A stretch of 64,000 nt of DNA from Clostridia bacterium (GCA_003249225.1 QKJQ01000016.1:124001-188000); one strand, 5' to 3'. Positions 10,744-20,885 are shown, numbered from the stretch's first letter. Numbers and translations: made by a program. The notes: generated by a model not told the origin, from the letters alone.

Positions 10744-11772
10744 ATGAATCAGGTCACAGTAGGATCAACCGGTATAACTGTGAATAAGAACGGATTCGGT
10801 GCTTTACCGATCCAAAGAGTCAGCCAGGAAGATGCGGTAGTGCTTTTAAAAAAAGCATACGATGGTGGAATACGCTTTTTTGATACGGCAAGGTCCTATT
10901 CCGACAGTGAAGAAAAAGTCGGAGAAGCTTTCGACGGGATTCGCACGAATCTTTATATAGCGACGAAAACAGCGGCAAAGACAGGAGAAGAGCTGGTAAA
11001 GGATCTTGAACTCTCTCTTCATAATCTGAGAACGGATTATATTGATATATACCAGTTCCATAACATTGAGTTCTGTCCTAAGCCAGGGGATGGATCGGGT
11101 CTGTACGAAGCGATGCTGCAAGCGAAAGCGCAGGGGAAGATTAGACATATCGGAATCACAAATCACAGACTGATGGTTGCCAGAGAAGCAATTGAATCGG
11201 GGCTGTACGAGACACTGCAATTTCCATTTTCCTATCTGTCTACAGAAAAAGATCTTGAACTGGTTACAATGTGCAAAGAACACAATATGGGTTTTATTGC
11301 CATGAAGTCGCTGGCGGGAGGGCTGATCAACAAAAGTGATGCCGCTTATGCGTATGCCGCTGAATTTGATAATGTTCTGCCGATCTGGGGCGTTCAGAAA
11401 GAGAGTGAGCTGGATGAATTTATTTCTTATGTTACGAATCCTCCTGTTATGACAGATAGAATCATGAGAATAATTGAAGCCGACAAAGCGGAGTTAAGCG
11501 GTAATTTCTGCAGGGGATGTGGATATTGTATGCCATGTCCGGTCGGCATAGAGATCAACAACTGCGCAAGAATTTCACTGATGCTTCGAAGAGCTCCATC
11601 GGACCGGTGGCTGTCAAAAGAATGGCAAAACAAGATGGGTAAAATTGATGACTGCATTCATTGCAACCAGTGCATGAGCAAATGTCCTTATGGCCTTCAG
11701 ACACCGGAGCTGCTGGCGAAGAATTATGAAGATTTTAAAAATGTACTTGCTGGTAAAGTGAAGGTTCAATAA
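10744..11772 (+). CDS. Aldo/keto reductase with C-terminal 4Fe-4S ferredoxin-like domain
   Basis: AKR TIM-barrel sequence (FFDTARSYSDSEEKVGEA) and CRGCGYCMPCPVGI / CIHCNQCMSKCPYGL; ATG 10744 after GGGGGG. Confidence 0.9.
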   Translation: MNQVTVGSTGITVNKNGFGALPIQRVSQEDAVVLLKKAYDGGIRFFDTARSYSDSEEKVGEAFDGIRTNLYIATKTAAKTGEELVKDLELSLHNLRTDYIDIYQFHNIEFCPKPGDGSGLYEAMLQAKAQGKIRHIGITNHRLMVAREAIESGLYETLQFPFSYLSTEKDLELVTMCKEHNMGFIAMKSLAGGLINKSDAAYAYAAEFDNVLPIWGVQKESELDEFISYVTNPPVMTDRIMRIIEADKAELSGNFCRGCGYCMPCPVGIEINNCARISLMLRRAPSDRWLSKEWQNKMGKIDDCIHCNQCMSKCPYGLQTPELLAKNYEDFKNVLAGKVKVQ

Positions 11773-11792
11773 GAAAAAGTACAAGCTGAAAG

Positions 11793-11822
11793 AGAAGTTC
11801 ATTATGATGAACTTCTTTTTTT
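11793..11822 (+). terminator. Intrinsic terminator
   Basis: AGAAGTTCAT-TATG-ATGAACTTCT followed by T-run. Confidence 0.8.
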
Positions 11823-12017
11823 AAGCTGTCAGGCACACACTAGTTGCCAATATGATAAAGTCACAGAACTTTTTTTAAGAAAGAGTAAACTGGGTTGAAA
11901 AGCAATTACATCATTTTTGTGAGGGAAAGACAAAGGATGTAATTTACTACTTACTTTGCAGATCAATTTCAGAAATGGTATCAGGTATCACAAAACGTTA
12001 CCAGACAGGAGGCAGTT

Positions 12018-12503
12018 ATGGATTTATCAACAATTATATTATACGCAGTTGCACTTGTATTATTGGTTGTTTCAGTAATCAAGGACAAGGAAAAGACGAA
12101 AAAAGCTGTTAAAAAAGGATGGATGGCATTTATAAATATAGTACCGGTGCTGGTTCCTTTGTTTCTGGTCGTTGGTATTGTGCTGAGTGTGCTGACACCG
12201 CAGACCATCGAACAGGTGCTTGGACAGGATACCGGAATCTTTGGTGTAATTATCGGAATGCTGGTTGGATCCATTGCTTTCATGCCGCCCTTCGTTACAT
12301 ATCCACTGGGTGCAGAGCTTCTGGACAATGGAGCAGGTTATCCGCAGGTCGCAGCCTTTATGACCACCTTGATGGCAGTTGGTCTGGTATACTGGGTAGC
12401 TGAAACAAAGTATTTTGGGAGGAAAGCAGTCGTGCTGCGAAACAGTCTGGCTTTCATCGCATCCGGCGTTGTTGCACTGGTCGTTTGGGGGGTGATGGTA
12501 TGA
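12018..12503 (+). CDS. Predicted permease (DUF318/ArsP_1-like), N-terminal half-type protein
   Basis: Multi-TM hydrophobic ORF; VGSIAFMPPFVTYPLGAELL motif. Confidence 0.65.
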   Translation: MDLSTIILYAVALVLLVVSVIKDKEKTKKAVKKGWMAFINIVPVLVPLFLVVGIVLSVLTPQTIEQVLGQDTGIFGVIIGMLVGSIAFMPPFVTYPLGAELLDNGAGYPQVAAFMTTLMAVGLVYWVAETKYFGRKAVVLRNSLAFIASGVVALVVWGVMV

Positions 12504-13093
12504 AAAAGGAAAAAGAAATACTGCTAACAATCTTTAAAAGTAAAATGTTCTATGTGTCCATTGTTCTTCTGATCGTGCTGTTCCTGCTGGATGCTTTTCA
12601 TGTAAGGGTAGGGGTATCAAAGACAGACACAGATGCCTTGCTTGGTGTGGCAGCACTTAAATCAGCTTTATTTCAGTTTATATCAATGCTAAAGATCGTT
12701 CCCCCTATCTTTCTCATGATTGGATTGCTTGATCTCTGGGTACCAAGGGAGACCATGATACGGCTGATGGGTGAAAAGTCAGGTATGATCGGAGTCCTGA
12801 TCGCCCTCTTCATAGGCACAATGTCTGCAGGACCACTGGTTGCAGCATTTCCGGTCGCCCAGATCATGTTAAAAAAAGGTGCAAGATACTCCAATGTATT
12901 GTTCTTCCTGACCGTCTGGGCCAGCGCAAAACTTCCGATCTTATTCTTCCAGGCGACAGAACTTGGGCTGACTTATACAGTGATTACGAACATTACCCTG
13001 CTTCTGATTTATTTTGCAGGGACCCTGGTCATTGAAAAAATCCTGACCAAAGAAGAAAAGAAGCAGATTTATACACTTGCTGAGAATTCCTAA
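12485..13093 (+). CDS. Predicted permease (DUF318/ArsP_1-like), partner half-type protein
   Basis: Multi-TM; GTMSAGPLVAAFPVAQIMLKKGARYSNVLFFLTVWASAKLPILFFQ; overlaps the preceding CDS by 19 bp. Confidence 0.7.
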   Translation: MGGDGMKKEKEILLTIFKSKMFYVSIVLLIVLFLLDAFHVRVGVSKTDTDALLGVAALKSALFQFISMLKIVPPIFLMIGLLDLWVPRETMIRLMGEKSGMIGVLIALFIGTMSAGPLVAAFPVAQIMLKKGARYSNVLFFLTVWASAKLPILFFQATELGLTYTVITNITLLLIYFAGTLVIEKILTKEEKKQIYTLAENS

Positions 13094-13126
13094 GTGCAAG
13101 ACAACAGATTTCTTGGTGTAAATACT

Positions 13127-13162
13127 CCTGTTATGTTATTATTAGCATAACAGGTTTTTTTT
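13127..13162 (+). terminator. Intrinsic terminator
   Basis: CCTGTTATG-N10-CATAACAGG followed by 8 T. Confidence 0.85.
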
Positions 13163-13199
13163 ATTTTATAAGAAGGTTCGTTGGGAAAGGAGAATCAGA

Positions 13200-13748
13200 A
13201 TGAATTATGTTGCATTCCTTCGTGGGATTAATGTTGGTGGAAAGAATATAGTTAAAATGAAGGATCTAAAGCAGATGTTTACTGATTTGGGAATGAAAAA
13301 CGTAAGGACCTATGTGCAGAGCGGAAATGTCGTGTTTGATTCGGATTTTTCAAAAGAAGTTATTAAAGAGATGATCAGTAAAAGATTCACGGAGTATTAT
13401 AACTTTACCTGCATCCTTATGATACGAAGTGTTGAGGAAATGGAAGATTTGTATAAAACACTTCCCTTTACAAAGCAGGAGATCGAAACCGCAGAGACAG
13501 CAGACCCTACCGTTGAACATCTTTATGTTTACTTTACTGATGATAGTTATGAACAGGGAAGACTGGAGGAATTAAATCAGCGTTATGATGGAGCAGACCG
13601 CATAAGAGTGGGTAATCAGGCTTTTTATCTGTTATGCTATGACAGTGTACGGCTGTCAAAACTTGCAATTCGCATAACAAAGGAGTATGACACCACAGCA
13701 AGGAACTGGAAGACTATAGAAAATATTATTGGCATGCTGCGGGAATAA
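13200..13748 (+). CDS. DUF1697 family protein
   Basis: N-terminal YVAFLRGINVGGKNIVKMKDLKQMF...VRTYVQSGNVVFDS signature. Confidence 0.9.
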   Translation: MNYVAFLRGINVGGKNIVKMKDLKQMFTDLGMKNVRTYVQSGNVVFDSDFSKEVIKEMISKRFTEYYNFTCILMIRSVEEMEDLYKTLPFTKQEIETAETADPTVEHLYVYFTDDSYEQGRLEELNQRYDGADRIRVGNQAFYLLCYDSVRLSKLAIRITKEYDTTARNWKTIENIIGMLRE

Positions 13749-14001
13749 ACAGTCAGCGCTGAAGAGTTTCTTTTGCTATACCGCATAAAAGCATTGCAGT
13801 AAAAGAAAATACGAAGAATGGTCACATAGGTTGCATATTTGTTGACTGCATGCTATACTTAACATTCTACTGTCTTAGCCGATGGTTACATGACAGGCAG
13901 AAGAAAACAAAATATTTCATAACGGAATCTGACTGGTAAAATCCAGCAGAGCCAGCCGACTTGGAAAGATATGAAAATATTACTACCAGGAGGAAGCAGC
14001 A

Positions 14002-14910
14002 ATGATCGTAATGGATAACGTATGCAAGTCATACAAAGTTGCAAAACGAAACGCAGGGCTAAAAGAAGCCTGCAAAGCTCTGTTTCACAGAGAAACAGAA
14101 GAAATCCAGGCATTAAAAGACGTCAGCTTTCAGATAGCAGACGGGGAAATGGTTGGATACATTGGTCCAAACGGAGCGGGAAAAAGCTCCACTATCAAAA
14201 TTCTAAGCGGAATATTAACACCGGATCGCGGCACCTGTTCGATCGATGGGAGAATCCCATGGAAGAACCGTGTTGAACATGTAAAACAGATCGGCGTTGT
14301 CTTTGGACAACGGTCACAATTGTGGTGGGATATTCCTGTCGTGGATTCCTTTGAACTGATCAAAGAGATCTATTCTATAACAACCCCTGCTTATAAAGAT
14401 TCCTTAGAAGAACTAACCAGCCTTCTGCAACTCGAAGAGATTCTAAAGACGCCGACCAGACAGCTGTCGCTGGGACAGAGGATGCGATGTGAGATCGCAG
14501 CTTCTTTGCTGCACAGGCCAAGGCTTTTATTTCTTGACGAACCGACCATTGGCCTCGATGCGGTATCAAAACTGGCAGTGCGAGATTTTATCAAGAAAAT
14601 GAACACAGAACATGGAACCACGGTACTTCTTACCACACATGACATGCAGGATATCGAAGCCATAGCAGACCGGGTCATTCTGATCGGCCGTGGGAAAGTG
14701 CTGCTGGACGGAACACTGCAAGATATGAAACAGCTGGTAAAACAGGAAAACATGGAGAAGAAGGCAGAAGAAGGTAAGAATTTTAAAGAAAATGAATACA
14801 TACAAGCGGATAAGTATGTGGAGGAAAACGCGAACGGGGAAGATAAAGAACGTTTTGATAATCTGGATCAGGTCGTAGCCAAGTTATACCGGCAGCTCGA
14901 CATCTTATAG
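14002..14910 (+). CDS. ABC-2 type transporter ATP-binding protein
   Basis: Walker A GPNGAGKSSTIK, signature LSLGQRMRCEIAASLLHRPRLLFLDEPTIGLD. Confidence 0.93.
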   Translation: MIVMDNVCKSYKVAKRNAGLKEACKALFHRETEEIQALKDVSFQIADGEMVGYIGPNGAGKSSTIKILSGILTPDRGTCSIDGRIPWKNRVEHVKQIGVVFGQRSQLWWDIPVVDSFELIKEIYSITTPAYKDSLEELTSLLQLEEILKTPTRQLSLGQRMRCEIAASLLHRPRLLFLDEPTIGLDAVSKLAVRDFIKKMNTEHGTTVLLTTHDMQDIEAIADRVILIGRGKVLLDGTLQDMKQLVKQENMEKKAEEGKNFKENEYIQADKYVEENANGEDKERFDNLDQVVAKLYRQLDIL

Positions 14911-14921
14911 GGGGAAGTAAA

Positions 14922-15725
14922 ATGAAAAAATATCTTAGTTTTTTTCGTGTTCGCTTTTCGACCGGTCTGCAATATCGCATGGCAGCAGTTACTGCCCTGA
15001 CAACGCAGTTCTTCTGGGGCTTACTCGAGTGTATAATCTTTAAGGTGCTCATGGAATCGAATTCTGTCGCTATGCCTATGTCGTATTCTGCCGTTGTATC
15101 CTATGTCTGGCTGAAAGAAGCTTTTTTTGCACTTTTCAACACATGGGCAGCAGACAATGAAATCTTTGGAATGATAGTCGATGGAGGAATTGCCTATGAA
15201 TTCTGCCGACCGGTTTCAGTGTACACCATGTGGTTCTCACGAAGTGTCGGAAGCAGGATGGCAGAAGCTGCGCTTCGCTGTGGTCCGGTTCTTCTGGGTG
15301 CTCTTCTTGTTCCTGCACCCTATAAAATCAGTCCGCCATCAAGTCTCTTTGCATTTTTTATGTTCCTGCTTACGATGATTCTTGCCATGGGAGTCACGGT
15401 ATCTTTTTGTATGATCGTCTATATGCTGTGCTTTTTTACCATTTCACCGGTTGGCTGGAGAGTTCTTCTGACGGGTGCGGTTGAGTTACTGTCCGGTGCC
15501 GTAATTCCACTGCCATTCATTCCGCAGCCATATCGGCAGGTGATCGAGCTGCTCCCCTTTGCCTCTATGCAGAACATCCCGCTGCGCGCATACAGCGGCG
15601 ATCTTACCGGGGACCACTTGCTTCCTGCTGTGCTGCTGCAGGTTTTCTGGTTCGTGGTAATGACAACAATCGGTGTACTGCTGTGCAAAAGAGCAGAACG
15701 CAGGATCGTTATTCAGGGAGGATGA
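14922..15725 (+). CDS. ABC-2 type transporter permease
   Basis: Multi-TM protein immediately downstream of the ATPase. Confidence 0.8.
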   Translation: MKKYLSFFRVRFSTGLQYRMAAVTALTTQFFWGLLECIIFKVLMESNSVAMPMSYSAVVSYVWLKEAFFALFNTWAADNEIFGMIVDGGIAYEFCRPVSVYTMWFSRSVGSRMAEAALRCGPVLLGALLVPAPYKISPPSSLFAFFMFLLTMILAMGVTVSFCMIVYMLCFFTISPVGWRVLLTGAVELLSGAVIPLPFIPQPYRQVIELLPFASMQNIPLRAYSGDLTGDHLLPAVLLQVFWFVVMTTIGVLLCKRAERRIVIQGG

Positions 15726-15775
15726 TCAGGATGGAGATACTTAGTGCGAGCGTAAAGCTGGAAGTGAGGTAAAAA

Positions 15776-16573
15776 ATGAAGCGAATTTACAGTAGTGCAC
15801 ATTTATATGGCAGATACATATCCGTCATACTGCGCAGTACCATGCAGTACAAATTTTCCTTTTTCTTGATGGTAACCGGACGTTTTATCCTTGCTTTCAA
15901 CGGATTCTTAGGGATACTGTTTCTTTTTTCGGGATTTTCAACGATCCGGGAGTATACATACGGAGATATCCTGTTGTGTTTTTCTGTGATTCAGATGTCA
16001 TTTGCGTTTGCTGAATGCATCGGAAGCGGATTAAAAGCACTTTCGGGAATGATAAGGCGAGGTGAATTTGATCGGATACTGCTTCGTCCACGCAGCCCGA
16101 TCTTACAGGTACTTGGAACAAAATTTGAGCTTGGGAGACTTGGCCCTATGATCACATCGGTCCTTACACTGATCATCGGAATTTTAAAAAGTCAGGCGGA
16201 ATGGAACTTTGGAAAAGCTTTGGTACTGGCCGCCATGATAGCCGGGGGAACAGTGCTGTTCCTTGCTTTGTTTATACTGGGAGCAAGTTTTTGCTTTTTC
16301 TCGATAGAAGACGGCGGGATTCTTAACATTCTGACCTATGGTGCAAAAGAACACGGGAAATATCCGGTTGATATCTACGGTAAGAGATTCCTGCAGGTCT
16401 GTACCTATATCATTCCTTATGCGATGATTCAATACTATCCGCTGCAGTATTTACTTGGAAAGACAGAACACTGGCAGTACGGTCTCTATCCATTGGCCTC
16501 GATCGTATTCCTGGCGGTATGTTACCTGATCTGGCTCCTTGGACTTAAGAATTATAAGTCCTGTGGGAATTAA
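15776..16573 (+). CDS. ABC-2 type transporter permease (DUF990-like)
   Basis: Multi-TM protein in the ABC operon; YIIPYAMIQYYPLQYLLG. Confidence 0.8.
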   Translation: MKRIYSSAHLYGRYISVILRSTMQYKFSFFLMVTGRFILAFNGFLGILFLFSGFSTIREYTYGDILLCFSVIQMSFAFAECIGSGLKALSGMIRRGEFDRILLRPRSPILQVLGTKFELGRLGPMITSVLTLIIGILKSQAEWNFGKALVLAAMIAGGTVLFLALFILGASFCFFSIEDGGILNILTYGAKEHGKYPVDIYGKRFLQVCTYIIPYAMIQYYPLQYLLGKTEHWQYGLYPLASIVFLAVCYLIWLLGLKNYKSCGN

Positions 16574-16624
16574 GCAGATGGTTTCATTGACACGATTTTA
16601 CTTTGTACATATAATAAAAGAAAG

Positions 16625-16657
16625 AGCAGAATCCTGCAAAGCGATTCTGCTTTTTTT
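16625..16657 (+). terminator. Intrinsic terminator
   Basis: AGCAGAATC-N9-GATTCTGCT followed by 7 T. Confidence 0.85.
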
Positions 16658-16717
16658 AAGAAGAGAAAGAGCCAGTTGCATTTGACGTAGTGGTGGTCAA
16701 TGCAGAAATGAGGGAAA

Positions 16718-17353
16718 ATGAATAAAATCAACCGGGAAGACATGCTTGAACTTACCAGGCGTATGACTTTGCAGCGCAACTGCTTTTCAAGAATGGCGGG
16801 AGCTTATCTTGATGAAGAAGGATTTGTTGACGGGACCTTTCATACGCATTTTTTAAAGCTGTCAGCAAGAGAGAGGACTGCAAAATTAGAGATTGCCAAA
16901 ACGATTCCTTTTTCCAAGACAAACGAAAATCTGATACTTCATCCATTTAAAAAAGAGGATGAAAAACAAGGCAGTGTCTGGCAGTTCCTGATGGCACTGA
17001 ATGAATGTGAATTAAAGAACGATGCCATACTGGATGTGTTCTATGAAGTTGTCGGCGAACGATACAAGGCCGATTATCCGTACGGAATCTTCTTTTTTCA
17101 TGGAAGTTATGATATACCATTGAAGGGAAAGGACAAGGAAAGTCAGTGGGAATCGGAAGAAGTCTATAAGTTCCTGGTATGTGCGATCTGTCCACTTCAT
17201 GGGGATTATGAACCGGGAGAGCCGGAATGCGGATTTTTATTCCCGGCATTTACAGATCGAAGCAGTGATATACACAAGGTGGCAGTTTTTAATGCAGATG
17301 CGGCAAGACCGCACAACGAACTGCTTGAGAAAATATTATTCAGCGGTGAGTGA
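16718..17353 (+). CDS. DUF4317-like protein
   Basis: NKINREDMLELTRRMTLQRNCFSRMAGAYLDEEGFVDGTF resembles the DUF4317 N-terminus. Confidence 0.65.
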   Translation: MNKINREDMLELTRRMTLQRNCFSRMAGAYLDEEGFVDGTFHTHFLKLSARERTAKLEIAKTIPFSKTNENLILHPFKKEDEKQGSVWQFLMALNECELKNDAILDVFYEVVGERYKADYPYGIFFFHGSYDIPLKGKDKESQWESEEVYKFLVCAICPLHGDYEPGEPECGFLFPAFTDRSSDIHKVAVFNADAARPHNELLEKILFSGE

Positions 17354-17373
17354 GATAGGGGCTTACTTTATAA

Positions 17374-17490
17374 GCAGGGCGAAATAACAAAGATAAGTTA
17401 AACAAACGAACCAGGGCGAAACAACAAAAGCAAGTAAAACGAAAGAACCAGTGCGAGCCACGAAAAGCTTTACTATCAAAAATAAAAGAA
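17374..17490. repeat. About three degenerate ~37-bp tandem units in the leader of the NUDIX gene
   Basis: GCAGGGCGAAATAACAAAGATAAGTTAAACAAACGAA / CCAGGGCGAAACAACAAAAGCAAGTAAAACGAAAGAA / CCAGTGCGAGCCACGAAAAGC... Confidence 0.7.
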
Positions 17491-17506
17491 ACACGGGAGA
17501 AATAAA

Positions 17507-18028
17507 TTGGGAAGAACAGAAAAGGTTGAATTAACCGTACTTTGTTTGCTGTATCAGGAGAATAAGATTTTGCTTCAGAACCGAAAAAAGGAAGACTGGA
17601 AGGGTTTTGTCCTGCCGGGAGGACATGTAGAACCGAGTGAATCTATCGTTGATGCCGTAATTAGGGAAATGAAAGAAGAAACAGGGCTTACCATCTTTGC
17701 TCCTGTACTCTGCGGTGTGAAACAGTTCCCGATCTTAGGTGACGTGGAGAAGGAAGAAGGGGAACAAAGCGACCGTGACAGAAACTGTGACAGTGGAAGG
17801 AACCGTGACATAGGAAGGTATCTTGTTTTTCTGTTTAAAACAGATCAGTTTGAAGGGACTCTTACTTCCTCTGAGGAAGGAGAGGTAGAGTGGGTGGAAC
17901 GGGAGAAACTATCTGAATATGCTACCGTCGATGATTTTTATGAATTGTTACAGGTCATGGAAGATGACGCACTGACTGAGTTCCAGTACACGGTACAGGG
18001 GGATGACTGGATCGTACATAAAAAGTAG
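17507..18028 (+). CDS. NUDIX hydrolase (8-oxo-dGTPase-like)
   Basis: NUDIX box GGHVEPSESIVDAVIREMKEETGL; start is TTG. Confidence 0.88.
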   Translation: MGRTEKVELTVLCLLYQENKILLQNRKKEDWKGFVLPGGHVEPSESIVDAVIREMKEETGLTIFAPVLCGVKQFPILGDVEKEEGEQSDRDRNCDSGRNRDIGRYLVFLFKTDQFEGTLTSSEEGEVEWVEREKLSEYATVDDFYELLQVMEDDALTEFQYTVQGDDWIVHKK

Positions 18029-18056
18029 ACAGGAATTTTAGTTCAGATCACCCATA

Positions 18057-19055
18057 TCATAAGCCTGTTCTTTCATCCAGTTTTCTGAAATAATCCGCAA
18101 TGAAATCAGCGAACTGCCTGGAAGCAGGGCTGTTGGTACCGTGTTCCGGGGAATCCAGATAGATGCTCCTCGTAAATGAAAAATCCTCGACTTCACGAAG
18201 GACAAGATTTGGATGATGCTGCCTGCATTGCCAGGTTAGTTCCGGAACAAAGGAATAACTAAGATCAAGACGTAAAAAGTCTCGTATTACATGAGGATTG
18301 TCACTTTCAAAGATAATGGAAGGAGAAAAGGAATGTTCTCTAAAACGTATACGAAGCATCTTTCCAAGGGAACTGTACTCATTCAACAGACAGCAGGAAT
18401 AAGATTTTAGGTCTTCAAGATACAGTTTATCTTTTTCTGCAAGATCGCAATTTGAAGGAACGGCAAGAAGAATTCGTTCTTCCAGCAGTTTCTTTTTGTT
18501 TTTCAGAGTATCGGTTACAGAACTGCCTGTCTTTTGTCCGTTAAGGGTTTTCCCGATGATCAGGTTGTCCCGACTCAGCTTTTTATCATTACAATCGTAA
18601 ACGGCATCAAGTTCAAGATCATAATCCGGCTGGGTCTTCGCTATTTGATTGACCTGGTACAGAATCAGAGCAGCATCCGGATGGAGTTGATAATATGTTT
18701 TTAGAATATCTGGCAGTAGTCTTGAGGCAACGCGAAAAGATATACGGACAGCAGCAGATTTATTCTTATTATACTCCAGCAATTCATTTTCCAGATCAGT
18801 CATGGTAAACTGGATTTTTTGTGCATACTTGTATAGGATTTCACCGTTATGATTCAGTGCGACTTTTTTTCCATTACGATCGAACAGAGCAACACCAAGT
18901 TCTTTCTCCAGATCTATTATTGACTTACTTAAGGCGGGCTGTGCAATGAATAATTCATCGGCAGCCTGTGTTATATTCTTTGCTTCCGCAGCTTTCTTAA
19001 AATATTGCAATTGTTTTAATGTCATGACCGATTCCTTCCTGCCATAAGCTGGCAA
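18057..19055 (-). CDS. LysR-family transcriptional regulator
   Basis: MTLKQLQYFKKAAEAKNITQAADELFIAQPALSKSIIDLEKELGVALFDR; probable ATG near 19025. Confidence 0.92.
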   Translation of the reverse strand: MPAYGRKESVMTLKQLQYFKKAAEAKNITQAADELFIAQPALSKSIIDLEKELGVALFDRNGKKVALNHNGEILYKYAQKIQFTMTDLENELLEYNKNKSAAVRISFRVASRLLPDILKTYYQLHPDAALILYQVNQIAKTQPDYDLELDAVYDCNDKKLSRDNLIIGKTLNGQKTGSSVTDTLKNKKKLLEERILLAVPSNCDLAEKDKLYLEDLKSYSCCLLNEYSSLGKMLRIRFREHSFSPSIIFESDNPHVIRDFLRLDLSYSFVPELTWQCRQHHPNLVLREVEDFSFTRSIYLDSPEHGTNSPASRQFADFIADYFRKLDERTGL

Positions 19056-19084
19056 TCAATATATAATAAAATGATTATAAGATA

Positions 19085-19102
19085 TATAATATATATATTA
19101 TA
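19085..19102. promoter_or_regulatory. Perfect 18-bp AT palindrome between divergent lysR and transporter genes
   Basis: TATAATATATATATTATA. Confidence 0.4.
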
Positions 19103-19148
19103 ACATCTCTCTGCTTTATGCTACTATAAATTCAGAGGGAGGTATAGT

Positions 19149-20066
19149 ATGGAATATGTGTTATTATTAAGCAAACAGATCATTCTTATGTTCCTGTTAA
19201 TGGGAATAGGATACTGGCTTTTTAAGTCAAAGAAGTTAAGTGTGCAAGGGAACAAAGAACTGGCGACCATACTGATCTATGCGATTTTACCGGCATCGAT
19301 AATTAGATCATTTCTTACAGAGTTTACATCAAAAAAGCTGGTTGGATTTTTGCTGTCTTTTGCAGCTGCCCTGGCAGCACTTGTTATTTCTATCCTGATA
19401 TCAAAAATTATTTTTGGCAGCAGGAAAAAGATTGAGCATTTTGGTACGGCATTTTCAAATGCCGGATTTATCGGTATTCCACTGGTCAAAGCAGCGGTTG
19501 GAGAAGAAGCTGTATTTTATATTGCTTCCTTTGTTGCATTGCTGAACATACTGCAATGGACCTATGGTGTCGTGGTGATGAGTGAAAGCAAAGAAGCAGT
19601 ATCGATCAGGAAACTTAGCAGGAATCCTATTCTGATTTCCCTGTTTACAGGACTACTTTTCTTTTTTACACAGTGGAACGTGCCGGCACTGGTCAGTAAT
19701 ACCTTATCTCTTGTAGGAAATATGACAGCACCGGTCGCCATGATTACATTAGGAGCTTACCTTGCGCAATTGTCTTTTAAAGAGCTGTTAAATGAAAAGG
19801 CTGCGTATCAGAGTACGGCAGTAAGGTTGCTGCTAATTCCGCTTGTGACTCTCGCAGTCTTAACGCTCCTGCCAAATGAATACCGGGATATAAAGATGAC
19901 GGTCCTTATTGCAACGGCAGCACCGGTCGGCTCCAATGTTGCGGTCTTTGCCCAGTTAAATGGACTCGATTATACAAGAGCAGTAAAAAGTGTGTGCTTA
20001 AGTACGGTGTTCTGTATCATTACTATGCCAATTATCCTTGGATTAGCAGCAGTAATATGGAAGTAA
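19149..20066 (+). CDS. AEC (auxin efflux carrier) family transporter
   Basis: Multi-TM, AFSNAGFIGIPLVKAAVGEEAVFY and ATAAPVGSNVAVFA motifs. Confidence 0.88.
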   Translation: MEYVLLLSKQIILMFLLMGIGYWLFKSKKLSVQGNKELATILIYAILPASIIRSFLTEFTSKKLVGFLLSFAAALAALVISILISKIIFGSRKKIEHFGTAFSNAGFIGIPLVKAAVGEEAVFYIASFVALLNILQWTYGVVVMSESKEAVSIRKLSRNPILISLFTGLLFFFTQWNVPALVSNTLSLVGNMTAPVAMITLGAYLAQLSFKELLNEKAAYQSTAVRLLLIPLVTLAVLTLLPNEYRDIKMTVLIATAAPVGSNVAVFAQLNGLDYTRAVKSVCLSTVFCIITMPIILGLAAVIWK

Positions 20067-20190
20067 GCTTGAAGAGGCAGTAGATGGAAGTAAGCTTGAA
20101 GAGGCAGTAGTATGGAAGTAAGCTTGAAGAAACAGTAATATGGAAGTAAGCTTGAAGAAGCAGTAAGAGTGGAAGTATGAATAAGAAGAC
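20049..20190. repeat. Four to five ~28-bp tandem units that begin inside the 3' end of the AEC CDS
   Basis: GCAGTARTATGGAAGTAAGCTTGAAGAR repeated; unit 1 includes the stop codon of the transporter. Confidence 0.85.
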
Positions 20191-20213
20191 GATAGAGAAA
20201 GGAATATAAAACA

Positions 20214-20885
20214 ATGAGCGAAACCATAGAAGAAGTACAACAAAGGATGTTCGCAGAAGAAAAGAAGGATAAAGTCAGGCGTTATAAGCATTTGAACCAG
20301 TATGTAAAAAAAGGAGAAATACTATTCGTTGGTTCCTCCCTGATGGAGCAGTTTCCGATCTATGAGCTCCTTTTGGATTATAATGTCAGAAAGACAATTT
20401 ATAACCGGGGAATTGGGGGATTCACAACATATGAGTTAGAAGAAGTGCTTGATACCTTAGTCTTTGAATTAGAGCCATCCAAAATATTCATCAACATAGG
20501 AACCAATGATATCAATTTGCCGAATTTTACGACCAGGGGACTGATTGAGCGATACGAGAATATTCTTAGAAAAATCATGAAAAGACTGCCAAAGACAAGA
20601 ATTTATGTTATGGCCTATTATCCGGTGAATGGGGTCTATGATTATGGCAATGATTTTATGAAAGAGGCACTGAAGGTCAGGTCAAATGAGAAAATCAATG
20701 AAGTGAATCAGGCAGTGAGTTGTATGGCTGAACGATTGAATCTATGCTACATTGATGTGAATGAGAACTTAAAAGATGAGGATGGGAATCTGAAACACAA
20801 TTATTCCATAGAAGGTATGCATATGTATGCCGATGGCTACAAAGCAGTCTTTGATGAGCTGCTGACCTTTCTCCTTGAACCATAG
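20214..20885 (+). CDS. SGNH/GDSL-type lipase/acylhydrolase
   Basis: ILFVGSSLMEQFP, NRGIGGFTTYEL, FINIGTNDINL and C-terminal D-x-x-H (EGMHMYADGY). Confidence 0.85.
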   Translation: MSETIEEVQQRMFAEEKKDKVRRYKHLNQYVKKGEILFVGSSLMEQFPIYELLLDYNVRKTIYNRGIGGFTTYELEEVLDTLVFELEPSKIFINIGTNDINLPNFTTRGLIERYENILRKIMKRLPKTRIYVMAYYPVNGVYDYGNDFMKEALKVRSNEKINEVNQAVSCMAERLNLCYIDVNENLKDEDGNLKHNYSIEGMHMYADGYKAVFDELLTFLLEP

